Source: Xenococcaceae cyanobacterium MO_167.B27 (GTDB lineage Bacteria > Cyanobacteriota > Cyanobacteriia > Cyanobacteriales > Xenococcaceae). Taken from it: a DNA stretch of 45,488 bases. How positions within the stretch are numbered: the first letter of the stretch is position 1; each line of letters opens with the position of its first letter. This document shows, piece after piece, positions 7,581 to 14,886 of the stretch. Where the stretch lies: positions 1 through 45,488 of the forward strand of contig JASJCP010000059.1 of assembly GCA_030065935.1 (NCBI GenBank), in the 5' to 3' direction. The translations under genes were made by a program, and so were the position numbers. The notes under the pieces were generated by a model, which was not told the DNA's origin, did no database searches, and was given only the letters and a program-made list of their open reading frames with translations.

Positions 7581-8147
7581 TCAAAACTGTTTCATTTCCC
7601 CAATCAGGTGATTAAAATAGGGTGCTAAACTAGCTTGTTGTTCTGTAGCAAATTGTTTGAGGCTATAGAACTTCAAATTTTCTAAACCCAACACCATAGC
7701 ATCTAGAGGTACTTGTAATTCTTGATAAAGCTCTTTCATATAGCCTAGCCCTTCTGGACTAGTGTATTCAACACACTGAAGAGCAATACCGTAACTAATA
7801 CACCGTAAAAAATGCCAAAAATCTCGCCAACAAGCTTCTGCTCTTACAGGAGGGTATAACCCCCCTCCAGGTTCGGTAATTTGGGGATAGGTAGCTAAAA
7901 TTTCTCCCCTGGCTTGAGAGACAATAGTATTAACGTTATCTCTTAGTATTTTGGCTTGTTCTAAAGAATCTTGGCAGTTTGGTGCGATCGCTTTTAACTG
8001 CTCTATGGCTTCATCACTAAGATATTCTCCTCGATCATCAGCTTCTTGAAAAATTGCGATCGCTGAATCGGGATATTTTTCTTCCCAAGCAGCAAAACTG
8101 ACAATACGAGACTTTTTAATTAATTCTTTGACTTTATCACTCAACAT
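7581..8147 (-). CDS. Phycobiliprotein-like protein with conserved chromophore Cys
   Basis: The likely start is ATG at 8145-8147 (MLSDKVKELIKKSRIVSF), giving 188 residues; an upstream TTG at 8231 would add 28. The sequence fits the phycobilisome globin fold. The region EACWRDFWHFLRCISYGI matches the bilin-attachment pattern of phycocyanin and allophycocyanin (Cys-x-Arg-Asp-x-x-x-x-Leu-Arg), followed by the usual L-x-x-x-G/P-L-D helix (LQVPLDAMVLGLENLK). Length is a little over a canonical alpha or beta subunit. It is not one of the standard apc/cpc genes I can name. It stands alone and divergent from a HEAT-repeat lyase-like gene, so a link to phycobilisome turnover or bilin handling is suggested. 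It could bind a bilin covalently. Confidence 0.75.
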   Translation of the reverse strand: MLSDKVKELIKKSRIVSFAAWEEKYPDSAIAIFQEADDRGEYLSDEAIEQLKAIAPNCQDSLEQAKILRDNVNTIVSQARGEILATYPQITEPGGGLYPPVRAEACWRDFWHFLRCISYGIALQCVEYTSPEGLGYMKELYQELQVPLDAMVLGLENLKFYSLKQFATEQQASLAPYFNHLIGEMKQF

Positions 8148-8299
8148 TTTATTAAAAAAATTAGGTGCAAGATCATCCTTTATCCTTGATTCTGAGTCCC
8201 TCTGAAGAATCATTGACCAAGATCGTGACAAAAGTAGTCCCCTATCGGGGAAAATGTAAAGGAAAGTAAAGCAAAAAAAATTTTTCTCAGTCAGTAAAC

Positions 8300-8956
8300 A
8301 TGGATCTTAACGAAATAAAAACCTTTTTAGATAGCTCCGATCCGCAAAAGCGCATGAAAGGAGTTTTAGAATTGCGTAACCAAGAAGTAGAAACCGCCGT
8401 ACCTCTACTGAAGGGAAAAATGGACGATCCAGAATTTTTGGTGCGCTCCTTTGCTGCTATGGGTTTAGGGAAAAAACAAAACGCAGAGTCTTTTGCAGCA
8501 CTCCTAGAGATGATGAAGTTTGATCGAGATCCTAATGTTCGTGCGGAAGCATCTAACTCCCTTTCTTTATTTGGCGAAGTAGCTGCACCCCATCTAGCTT
8601 TAATGTTTGAGCAAGACGATCATTGGCTAGTTCGTCGTAGTATTCTAGCTGCTTTAGCAGAATTAGACTCTCATGAAGAACTTTTGCAAGTCTCGTTACT
8701 AGGCATTTTAGGAGAAGATCAAACCGTCAAAGAATCTGCGATCGACTGCTTAGGAATTTTAGCAAAAACCGAGAAAAAAGACTCCGCTCTCGAAAAACTC
8801 TTATCCTTAACTAAAGATGAGTTTTGGCGTATCAGATGGCGTGTCGCCAAAGCTTTAGGCAAATTTGAGGATATCAAAGCTGAAAATGCTCTGAAGGAAC
8901 TAAAACAAGATGCAGATCATCGAGTTGTAGGAGCAGTCTTAGAACTAGGACTTTGA
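8300..8956 (+). CDS. HEAT-repeat protein, PBS-lyase/NblB-like, 218 aa
   Basis: The protein is built of about six HEAT-like repeats of roughly 31 residues (for example RMKGVLELRNQEVETAVPLL, DPEFLVRSFAAMGLGKK, DPNVRAEASNSLSLFGE, DHWLVRRSILAALAEL, DEFWRIRWRVAKALGKFED). This is the repeat of phycobilisome lyase CpcE/F relatives and of NblB, which act on bilins or in phycobilisome breakdown. The length is close to NblB. Divergent placement beside a phycobiliprotein-like gene strengthens the link. A general HEAT scaffold is the alternative, and no catalytic residue can be pointed to. The ATG at 8300 lies 152 bases from the neighbour's preferred start, so the promoters probably share that gap. Confidence 0.8.
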   Translation: MDLNEIKTFLDSSDPQKRMKGVLELRNQEVETAVPLLKGKMDDPEFLVRSFAAMGLGKKQNAESFAALLEMMKFDRDPNVRAEASNSLSLFGEVAAPHLALMFEQDDHWLVRRSILAALAELDSHEELLQVSLLGILGEDQTVKESAIDCLGILAKTEKKDSALEKLLSLTKDEFWRIRWRVAKALGKFEDIKAENALKELKQDADHRVVGAVLELGL

Positions 8957-8980
8957 ATAATGGATAACGGATCGGGGGAT

Positions 8981-9062
8981 AATTACCTCTCCTTAGAAAG
9001 AAGAGGATTCTTACTCGTAGGATTAATCTTTTTTTGTTTCCCCTTAATAAGGAGAGGTAATT
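8981..9062. repeat. 82 bp palindromic repeat
   Basis: AATTACCTCTCCTTA at 8981-8995 is perfectly complementary to 9048-9062. An outer partial pairing (AATGGATAA near 8958 and TTATCCATT at 9079-9087) extends it. It follows the HEAT gene directly, so it may end its transcript, but the size and nested arms look more like a palindromic MITE remnant. Confidence 0.55.
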
Positions 9063-9098
9063 TACACCGAAAAGTCAATTATCCATTGGTAAATATAT

Positions 9099-9290
9099 GT
9101 ATTTTGACATCCTCTCGCTCTCTCAGAGCGAAGTCCTTGAAGCTACTTTTTGAACACAAATCTATCAACCTATGTGTAATTCACTCACTACTCAGTATCT
9201 AATTCAGACTCGGTGAGTGTCACCTGTTCGCCAAAACGGTATAGGCTGCAAAGCGCGGTTGTGTCCGATGGCTTAAAAAGGGGGTGATGA
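9099..9290 (-). mobile_element. IS200/IS605-type remnant (TnpB tail and right end)
   Basis: On the minus strand a hairpin TCGCTCT-CTC-AGAGCGA (9115-9131 on the plus strand) is followed by GAGAGGATGTCAA. The same sequence ends the TnpB element at 44346-44358. Upstream on the minus strand a frame ends at 9188 with ...YRFGEQVTLTESELDTE, which would suit the tail of a TnpB protein, though that identification is weak. The rest of the element is gone. It fills the gap between the HEAT gene and the next minus-strand gene. Confidence 0.45.
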
Positions 9291-9294
9291 GCAA

Positions 9295-9684
9295 CTAAGC
9301 TAGAGTTTCGGGACAATATCCTAAACCTCTAGTAAACTGCTGACGAAAAGCCTCAATATCTTTAGTATCAGGAATACCATGAGATACAATTGCGACTTGA
9401 TAACGACGCATCACTTCTACAGGAGATTGCCCTGTTTCCAGACTCCAAAATACCATTTGTAAGCGCATTTCTGGTTCGTAAGAAATCCCCAATTCACTCA
9501 TAAAAGCACAAAAGTTGCCAGTATTGAGGACAGAGAGGGGTTTTGGATAACGAACTTTAATAATCCAGCCATCTATTTGATGCACTACTGTGATAGATGC
9601 TCCTGTACCATGTTCCATGGAACGAAGATACTCAATTGTCCTTAAAGTCAGGCTTGCATTAGCAAGAAAATAGATAAAATCCAT
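9295..9684 (-). CDS. Hypothetical cyanobacterial protein, 129 aa
   Basis: ATG at 9682-9684 (MDFIYFLANASLTLRTIEYL) has a CAGGGG Shine-Dalgarno a few bases upstream; a GTG at 9690 is a less likely start. The protein is a single small soluble domain. A predicted beta segment (GASITVVHQIDGWIIKVRYP) is followed by helices including PEMRLQMVFWSLETGQSPVE. The tail reads QFTRGLGYCPETLA. No signal peptide or membrane segment is seen. I do not recognise the family, and neither neighbour suggests a job. Confidence 0.6.
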   Translation of the reverse strand: MDFIYFLANASLTLRTIEYLRSMEHGTGASITVVHQIDGWIIKVRYPKPLSVLNTGNFCAFMSELGISYEPEMRLQMVFWSLETGQSPVEVMRRYQVAIVSHGIPDTKDIEAFRQQFTRGLGYCPETLA

Positions 9685-9845
9685 AAACACCCCTGTTTAT
9701 TAAGCTTCACCTTATATATAGTTTGACAAGACAGTAAAGGGGAACGCTAGGGGAAAAGCACCCGATTTTTAAATTTCTTTATAGGGGAAATTACCCAACT
9801 TGGGATGTATCAGGTGAATCATCAACTAAGAATTATCAACTAGAT

Positions 9846-10934
9846 ATGAGTGAAGATTTATTGCTCTCTAACTATAGTTACCAACTGCCTTCGGAACTCA
9901 TTGCCCAAAGTCCTGCTGTACCTAGAGACAGTTCTCGTCTGTTGGTAGTGAATTCACGGACAAGCATATTTCATACTACCTTTTGTAACTTACCAGATTG
10001 GTTATTACCAGGAGACTTATTAATTCTCAACAATACTCGCGTTATTCCTGCTCGACTTTATGGTTACAAAAAAACTGGCGCAACAGTAGAGATTTTGTTA
10101 CTAGAAGAGACTAAAGCCAACTGTTGGTTAGCTTTGGTGAAACCAGGAAAACGATTTAAACTGGGGACAGAAATATTTTTTGGCTCTCCTACGGAAGCAG
10201 AAATTTCCCTCAAGGCAAAAGTCATTGCTAAAGATGAAGCAACGGGAGGGAGAATTTTACAATTTGATGTTCCATCCCAAGAGTATTTTTGGGAACTACT
10301 AAAATCTATTGGGGAAGTTCCTCTACCTCCTTATATTACCTCCCATGATTCCCAACCCGAGCAATATCAAACTGTTTTTGCAGACAAGATGGGAGCAGTG
10401 GCAGCACCCACCGCAGGATTACATTTTACAGAACAGTTATTACATCGTCTGCAACAAAAAGGCATCCAGCAAGCCTATATCACCCTTCATGTAGGGGTGG
10501 GTACTTTTCGCCCTGTGGAGACGGAAAACATTACGGAACATTCTATGCACCAAGAATGGATTGAAATCACTCCTGAAACAGTAGCCAAAATTGTCAAGAC
10601 TAAAGCTCAAGGAGGTAGAGTTATTGCAGTGGGAACAACCGCAGTCAGAACTTTGGAAGGTGCTGCTAAAGCCTCTGAGGGAAAAAGCTTACAACCGTTT
10701 CGGGGAAAGACAGACTTGTTTATCTATCCTGGGTATCAATGGCAAATAGTTGATGGTTTAATCACTAATTTTCATCTACCAGGTTCTAGCTTATTGATGT
10801 TAGTGAGTGCTTTTACAGGAAGAAAGAGGTTACTCAATTTATACCACAATGCGATCGCCGAACGCTATCGTTTCTATTCCTTTGGTGATGCCATGCTCAT
10901 CTTACCAGAAGCCAAATCAGTCATTAATCATTAG
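9846..10934 (+). CDS. queA: tRNA preQ1 ribosyltransferase-isomerase QueA
   Basis: QueA transfers and isomerises the ribosyl part of S-adenosylmethionine onto preQ1 in the wobble position of tRNA, forming epoxyqueuosine in the cytoplasm. Family blocks are clear: YQLPSELIAQSPAVPRDSSR at the N-terminus, LPGDLLILNNTRVIPARLYG, PLPPYI, then VAAPTAGLHFTEQLL, ITLHVGVGTFRPVE and, near the end, ITNFHLPGSSLLMLVSAF. The length of 362 residues is typical of cyanobacterial QueA. It is a single gene with its own start and no close partner. Confidence 0.97.
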   Translation: MSEDLLLSNYSYQLPSELIAQSPAVPRDSSRLLVVNSRTSIFHTTFCNLPDWLLPGDLLILNNTRVIPARLYGYKKTGATVEILLLEETKANCWLALVKPGKRFKLGTEIFFGSPTEAEISLKAKVIAKDEATGGRILQFDVPSQEYFWELLKSIGEVPLPPYITSHDSQPEQYQTVFADKMGAVAAPTAGLHFTEQLLHRLQQKGIQQAYITLHVGVGTFRPVETENITEHSMHQEWIEITPETVAKIVKTKAQGGRVIAVGTTAVRTLEGAAKASEGKSLQPFRGKTDLFIYPGYQWQIVDGLITNFHLPGSSLLMLVSAFTGRKRLLNLYHNAIAERYRFYSFGDAMLILPEAKSVINH

Positions 10935-11059
10935 TGGGTTTGAACCGACTTTATCTATGAGTCAGGAAATTTATTTCCTGTCTCACATTATCGGTGGCGC
11001 GGTGTTAGATAAGTAAGTAAACTTTTGCAGCCTAACTGTTTAACTTATTACTTATGTAC

Positions 11060-11078
11060 GGGCGCAAGCCTTGCGCCC
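11060..11078. repeat. GC-rich perfect hairpin between convergent genes
   Basis: GGGCGCAAG-C-CTTGCGCCC is a perfect 9 bp palindrome in the gap between queA and the minus-strand gene ending at 11092. It has no long T-run. It may act as a shared transcript end or may be a dispersed GC-rich repeat, both common in cyanobacteria. Confidence 0.5.
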
Positions 11079-11091
11079 TACTTATTACTTA

Positions 11092-12018
11092 TTACCTAAT
11101 AGTTTCGGCTCTACCTAGAGGAGAAAAGCGAATTTCAATACGTCGGCGACTTGCATTAGCTCTACGTTCAGCAGGAGCAAAATCTCCTGATGGTAATTGT
11201 AATTGTGCAGCAGAATAGACTCTAAATTGTACTCCTTGAAGTCTTCCTCGTCTTTGCGACCGTTGTAATTGTTTAACTACTTCTAAGGCTCGCATTAAAC
11301 CCAAGTCTGCATTAGAACCAGGAACTAAAGTACTTATATCCTTATTGCCGTTAGCTACATCTTCTAAATTTTCATCTAAATTACTAACATGATTAAAGTT
11401 TACTTGCCCATCAGTGTGTCCAATAATTTCTACTACATAAAGATTTCTCTGACGACTAATTCCTTCAATACGTTCCACCAACTGATTGGAGATATAATTT
11501 TTTAATTCCCTAGGTAAAGCAGCACTTCCTGAGGCAAATCTATACTCTCCAGAATCTTGAATTACTACTACTGGGGGAGCAGATTTTAACCTTTGATTTT
11601 CTAATTCTAAGTCATCAACTTGGCTATTTAACAAATCAGCTTGGCTATTTAACACATCAATTTGACTATTTAACACATCAATTTGGCTATTTAACACATT
11701 AACTTTATTCCTACTGCTTTGCCAAAGATTTTCTAGCTCTGAGGAACGCTTTTCTAATCTTTGAGCATTATCAAGACTTTCTCCTAGACGATTTTGCGAT
11801 ACTGCTAATTTCCGTTTGAGTATTCTTACTTCTCTCTCAGTTTCAGTTAAATTTAGTTCTGTTTCTTCAGCAGTATATTTTAGAAACAGAGACTTAAATA
11901 ATGCTAACAACAAAAACAGGCTAATGATCATAAAGGCATTAGCCATTAAGTCAGTAAATGAAGGCCAAACATTTATAGTTTCTATGGCATTATCTCGATA
12001 TTTGAGGTTTCTTTTCAT
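11092..12018 (-). CDS. ZorB/MotB-like OmpA-domain motor protein, 308 aa
   Basis: A short N-terminal segment with NVWPSFTDLMANAFMIISLF places an Asp (about residue 23) at the mouth of a single transmembrane helix (about 27-46), the proton-binding arrangement of MotB/ZorB. A long coiled coil follows (about 50-148), including near-perfect heptads DVLNSQI repeated four times. The C-terminal OmpA-like peptidoglycan-binding domain (about 150-300) shows VVEIIGHTDGQVN, LGLMRALEVVKQL and RRIEIRFSPLG. The WPSFTDLM start resembles ZorB more than flagellar MotB. It is the downstream partner of the channel gene, nine bases away. It likely anchors an ion-driven motor to the cell wall. Confidence 0.85.
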   Translation of the reverse strand: MKRNLKYRDNAIETINVWPSFTDLMANAFMIISLFLLLALFKSLFLKYTAEETELNLTETEREVRILKRKLAVSQNRLGESLDNAQRLEKRSSELENLWQSSRNKVNVLNSQIDVLNSQIDVLNSQADLLNSQVDDLELENQRLKSAPPVVVIQDSGEYRFASGSAALPRELKNYISNQLVERIEGISRQRNLYVVEIIGHTDGQVNFNHVSNLDENLEDVANGNKDISTLVPGSNADLGLMRALEVVKQLQRSQRRGRLQGVQFRVYSAAQLQLPSGDFAPAERRANASRRRIEIRFSPLGRAETIR

Positions 12019-12027
12019 ATTTTTTCT

Positions 12028-13140
12028 CTATACTTCTGTATTTAATTGCTCCATTCTATCTACTAATTTTGCTAACTCGGTTTGAACTTCTTTCAGTCCA
12101 TGATACTCCACTTTATTACGGTTTTTATTGAGTTCTAACAAATCGGAATATTTCTGATTAATTTGATTAACTTGTTGCCCAACCTCCACTACTTTACGAG
12201 TTAAAGTTTGCATAGAATCTAAACTAGTTGTCAAAGATTGAGTAGATTTTTGCAGTACTAAAGAAGATTGAGAGAAAACATTTTGAGCAATAGCCAGATC
12301 GTTGGTAGCAGAGGAAAGTTTTTCAGGAAAACGGCTTTGTTCTAAAGTATTTGCAGCTTGCTCAAAACTATTAGCACTAGTTTCAATTTTGCTAAAAGCT
12401 TTAGTCATTGACTGTTCTATTGTATGCCCCAAATTAGTCATCATAGAAGAAAAATCTTGATTGAGGCGATCAATGGTTGAATTTAATGGATTCTCGGTTT
12501 GTAGGCTTGGAACACAAATATTGTCTATATAGTCTTCCAGGAAACTGAGTAAAGCAGATTTAGCAATATTAGTATTCCAAAATAAGTTAATTACTGTTAA
12601 TAAAGCACTAGCTGCGATCGCAATTAAACTCGTAATAAAAGCTACTCCCATTCCTTGTAGTGGTTGATCTAATTCTTCTATCAAACTTCTGACATCTGTA
12701 ATATCAACTTGGGTAATAGTTTGACTTAAGCTAGCTAGATTAATAGTAATTCCTAAAAATGTTCCTAATAAACCAAAAGATAACAATAAATTGGGGAGGA
12801 TACGAGTAAAATAGTCTATAACGTCACAGAAAACACTTAAGCCTAATATTTTGACTTTTTCTTGACTATAAGTACCTTCAATAATCGCAGCCGTATTCAA
12901 TTTTTCCGCTCCTGAAGCACTAATTTCAAATCTTGGTTCTATGCGGTAAATAATATGAGGTAGTCTCTCCAATTCACCTCTATGAAGTAAATATTTAATT
13001 GCTTGACTCACCTCTGATAAATGATTGTATAGGGATATACGACATATTATTCCCAATATTGCCGGAATAATTATTAAAAAGATTGCTAAAAAAACTAAGT
13101 AACCAGGTAATAACTGAAAAAGCGTAAACAATTGTTGCAT
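12028..13140 (-). CDS. ZorA/MotA-TolQ-ExbB-like channel protein, 370 aa
   Basis: This is the ion-channel subunit that would surround the ZorB-like protein in a 5:2 motor. An N-terminal transmembrane helix lies at about residues 10-34 (PGYLVFLAIFLIIIPAILG). The conserved pair follows at about 115-145 (PNLLLSFGLLGTFLGITINL) and 165-195 (GMGVAFITSLIAIAASALL), the MotA/TolQ/ExbB core. A long coiled-coil tail (about 235-370) would extend into the cytoplasm, as in ZorA. No zorC, zorD or zorE gene is beside the pair, so calling it Zorya defence would go too far. The ATG lies over 250 bases from the divergent gene start. Confidence 0.85.
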   Translation of the reverse strand: MQQLFTLFQLLPGYLVFLAIFLIIIPAILGIICRISLYNHLSEVSQAIKYLLHRGELERLPHIIYRIEPRFEISASGAEKLNTAAIIEGTYSQEKVKILGLSVFCDVIDYFTRILPNLLLSFGLLGTFLGITINLASLSQTITQVDITDVRSLIEELDQPLQGMGVAFITSLIAIAASALLTVINLFWNTNIAKSALLSFLEDYIDNICVPSLQTENPLNSTIDRLNQDFSSMMTNLGHTIEQSMTKAFSKIETSANSFEQAANTLEQSRFPEKLSSATNDLAIAQNVFSQSSLVLQKSTQSLTTSLDSMQTLTRKVVEVGQQVNQINQKYSDLLELNKNRNKVEYHGLKEVQTELAKLVDRMEQLNTEV

Positions 13141-13392
13141 AATTTTAATTATTATTTATTTTGGTTATTATGTACTAACAGACTATAATTTTAACCAAGC
13201 CAAGTTATTTTATTTCAGTCTTACATAAGAATTATATTGTCTGAAAATAATTTAAGATTTTCGCTATATTTAATGTGAAAACTATAAAATAAATCAAGAT
13301 AATTGTTTCTACGAGGCACAGCCTAGACAAGGCGAGGGGGAGATAATATTAATAATTGAGCTATTTTGGCAGCGAATCTATCACTTTTAGAA

Positions 13393-14178
13393 ATGAAACA
13401 CATCTTTATCCCTGATACGCCTAATGTTAGCTTAGTAGCTTTTTATGGTGATAAACCATCATCATTAAAATCATTACTTATACTCTTGCAACAATATCTT
13501 GTTAATAGTGCAGTTTTTAAGAGTAAGTTTCATCCCTATTCTCTAGAACAAGCACATTGTACTGTTATTGGTTGTGAAGGTTTAAAAACAGAATTAGGGA
13601 TAGTCAATAAGTGGTTTTATGAAAAAAGACGAGAAATCAAATATATCAAACTTGCTGAATTTCTTGATTATTTATTGACCAGTAACTTATTTGCTTTAGA
13701 TATTAGATTCGGTAGTTACAAACCAAGTCATGATTATAATTTTCTCAGTCGTAATTTCCATCCTTATAAACGTTCATTTCACTTGCAGCCATCAAGAAAC
13801 AACACTTTAATTCCCATATTAATTGGCTGGTCAGTAAAAGGCAACCTTATTACTCTAGAGCTAGAAACATTACGTAAACAAGCGCAAAAATGTAATTTAC
13901 TACACAAGTATCATAATCGTACTGAAAGTATCGACAATGACTTTTATCTGAGATTGGGAACGATTAAAGGTCAATTCAATCCAGAAGCAATTGCAGAAAT
14001 AGAAACAGAAATCAGAAATATCTTACAAAAAATTCCACCTGTGAGAATAGTTCTAGAAAAAAAACATCTAGCATTTGTGCAATACCAAAACTTATCCCTA
14101 CCTATAGAAACATCTAAAATAATTCCTCTATCAGAAATTACAGAACAAAAACTTCTAGAACTTTATCCTCATTGCTGA
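13393..14178 (+). CDS. 2H-phosphoesterase-like hypothetical protein, 261 aa
   Basis: The likely start is the ATG at 13393 (MKHIFIPDTPNVSLVAFYGD); a TTG at 13366 would add nine residues. The segment YSLEQAHCTVIGCEGLK has the His-x-Thr strand of LigT/2H phosphoesterases. In the second half, LEKKHLAFVQYQNLSLP stands where the second motif is expected, but reads His-x-Ala, so the site looks degenerate. 2H enzymes act on 2',3'-cyclic or 2'-5' phosphates of RNA and nucleotides. It is divergent from the motor pair. Function is unproven and family membership is moderate. Confidence 0.55.
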   Translation: MKHIFIPDTPNVSLVAFYGDKPSSLKSLLILLQQYLVNSAVFKSKFHPYSLEQAHCTVIGCEGLKTELGIVNKWFYEKRREIKYIKLAEFLDYLLTSNLFALDIRFGSYKPSHDYNFLSRNFHPYKRSFHLQPSRNNTLIPILIGWSVKGNLITLELETLRKQAQKCNLLHKYHNRTESIDNDFYLRLGTIKGQFNPEAIAEIETEIRNILQKIPPVRIVLEKKHLAFVQYQNLSLPIETSKIIPLSEITEQKLLELYPHC

Positions 14179-14214
14179 TTTTTTACCTTTACCTCACCTG
14201 AATGCACCTTGTAC

Positions 14215-14580
14215 TTACAATATGCAAAATGTAAGTAGATCATCTTTAAGGACTAATTCTGCTGAATGTTTGGAGGTGAGGTTATAGGGAACATAAAACC
14301 CGAAGGTAGAATCGGGACTTACAGTCAAAGCTACAGAGGTATCTGGAATTAAAGTAGTCAGATTGCTAGATGGTTGTTGAGCTTGACATTCACTTCGACT
14401 AGCACCACTTGCGGTATTTTTAGGTCTTCCATCTTCAGAAAAGTCTGGAGATTTACGCTCGGAAAGTTCTCCAGAAATAGACTCCGCTCGTAGCTGTGGT
14501 GAAGAATTAATCATTAAACTGAACCAAACTAGAATCAGTATCCAGGGTCTTATTTGAGTTTGAGAGGGTAATCTCAACAT
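14215..14580 (-). pseudogene. DUF928 protein, C-terminally truncated
   Basis: A signal peptide (about 1-31, IRPWILILVWFSLMINSS) is followed by the DUF928 core: GRPKNTASGASRSEC, then NLTTLIPDTSVALTVSPD and FGFYVPYN, AELVLKDD. Intact DUF928 proteins go on for roughly another hundred residues after this point. Here the frame ends after DDLLTFCIL at an inverted ACTTACA/TGTAAGT sequence (14215-14236), so the tail has been lost. DUF928 genes commonly sit with TPR-CHAT and haemagglutinin genes in cyanobacteria, which are found just downstream here on the other strand. Confidence 0.75.
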
Positions 14581-14886
14581 AGTTAATTGGTCTGAATCAG
14601 GTATTTATTTGCGAGATTAATTTAAGTATTTCTTTCCTTAAGTTTAACAGCGATCGCTTTTTCAGATTGGGAAATTTTCTCTGAAGCTTTCTATGCTGAC
14701 AATTTTTCTAACAAAGATTAGGAATTATAGTTTTTATTTGGCTCTATTGTCACAAAAAAACTTCTTTCCATAGAGCGATTCTCAAGTTTTGTAAAGTTTA
14801 GTAGTTGAATCCCCAAACTTTTGGAATTAAGGGCTGAAAAATTATTAGATACAAAGACAGGTTATCTATCGATTTATCTAACTCTG

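Noticed and set aside
8960-9202. Plus-strand open frame of 80 codons
   Set aside because: It runs through a palindrome and an IS200/IS605 remnant and has no protein-like composition.
11060-11078. Strong rho-independent terminator for queA
   Set aside because: The stem is perfect but no T-run follows on either strand, so it was listed as a repeat.
11092-13140. Complete Zorya anti-phage system
   Set aside because: Only the ZorA/ZorB-like pair is present; no ZorC, ZorD or ZorE gene lies beside it.
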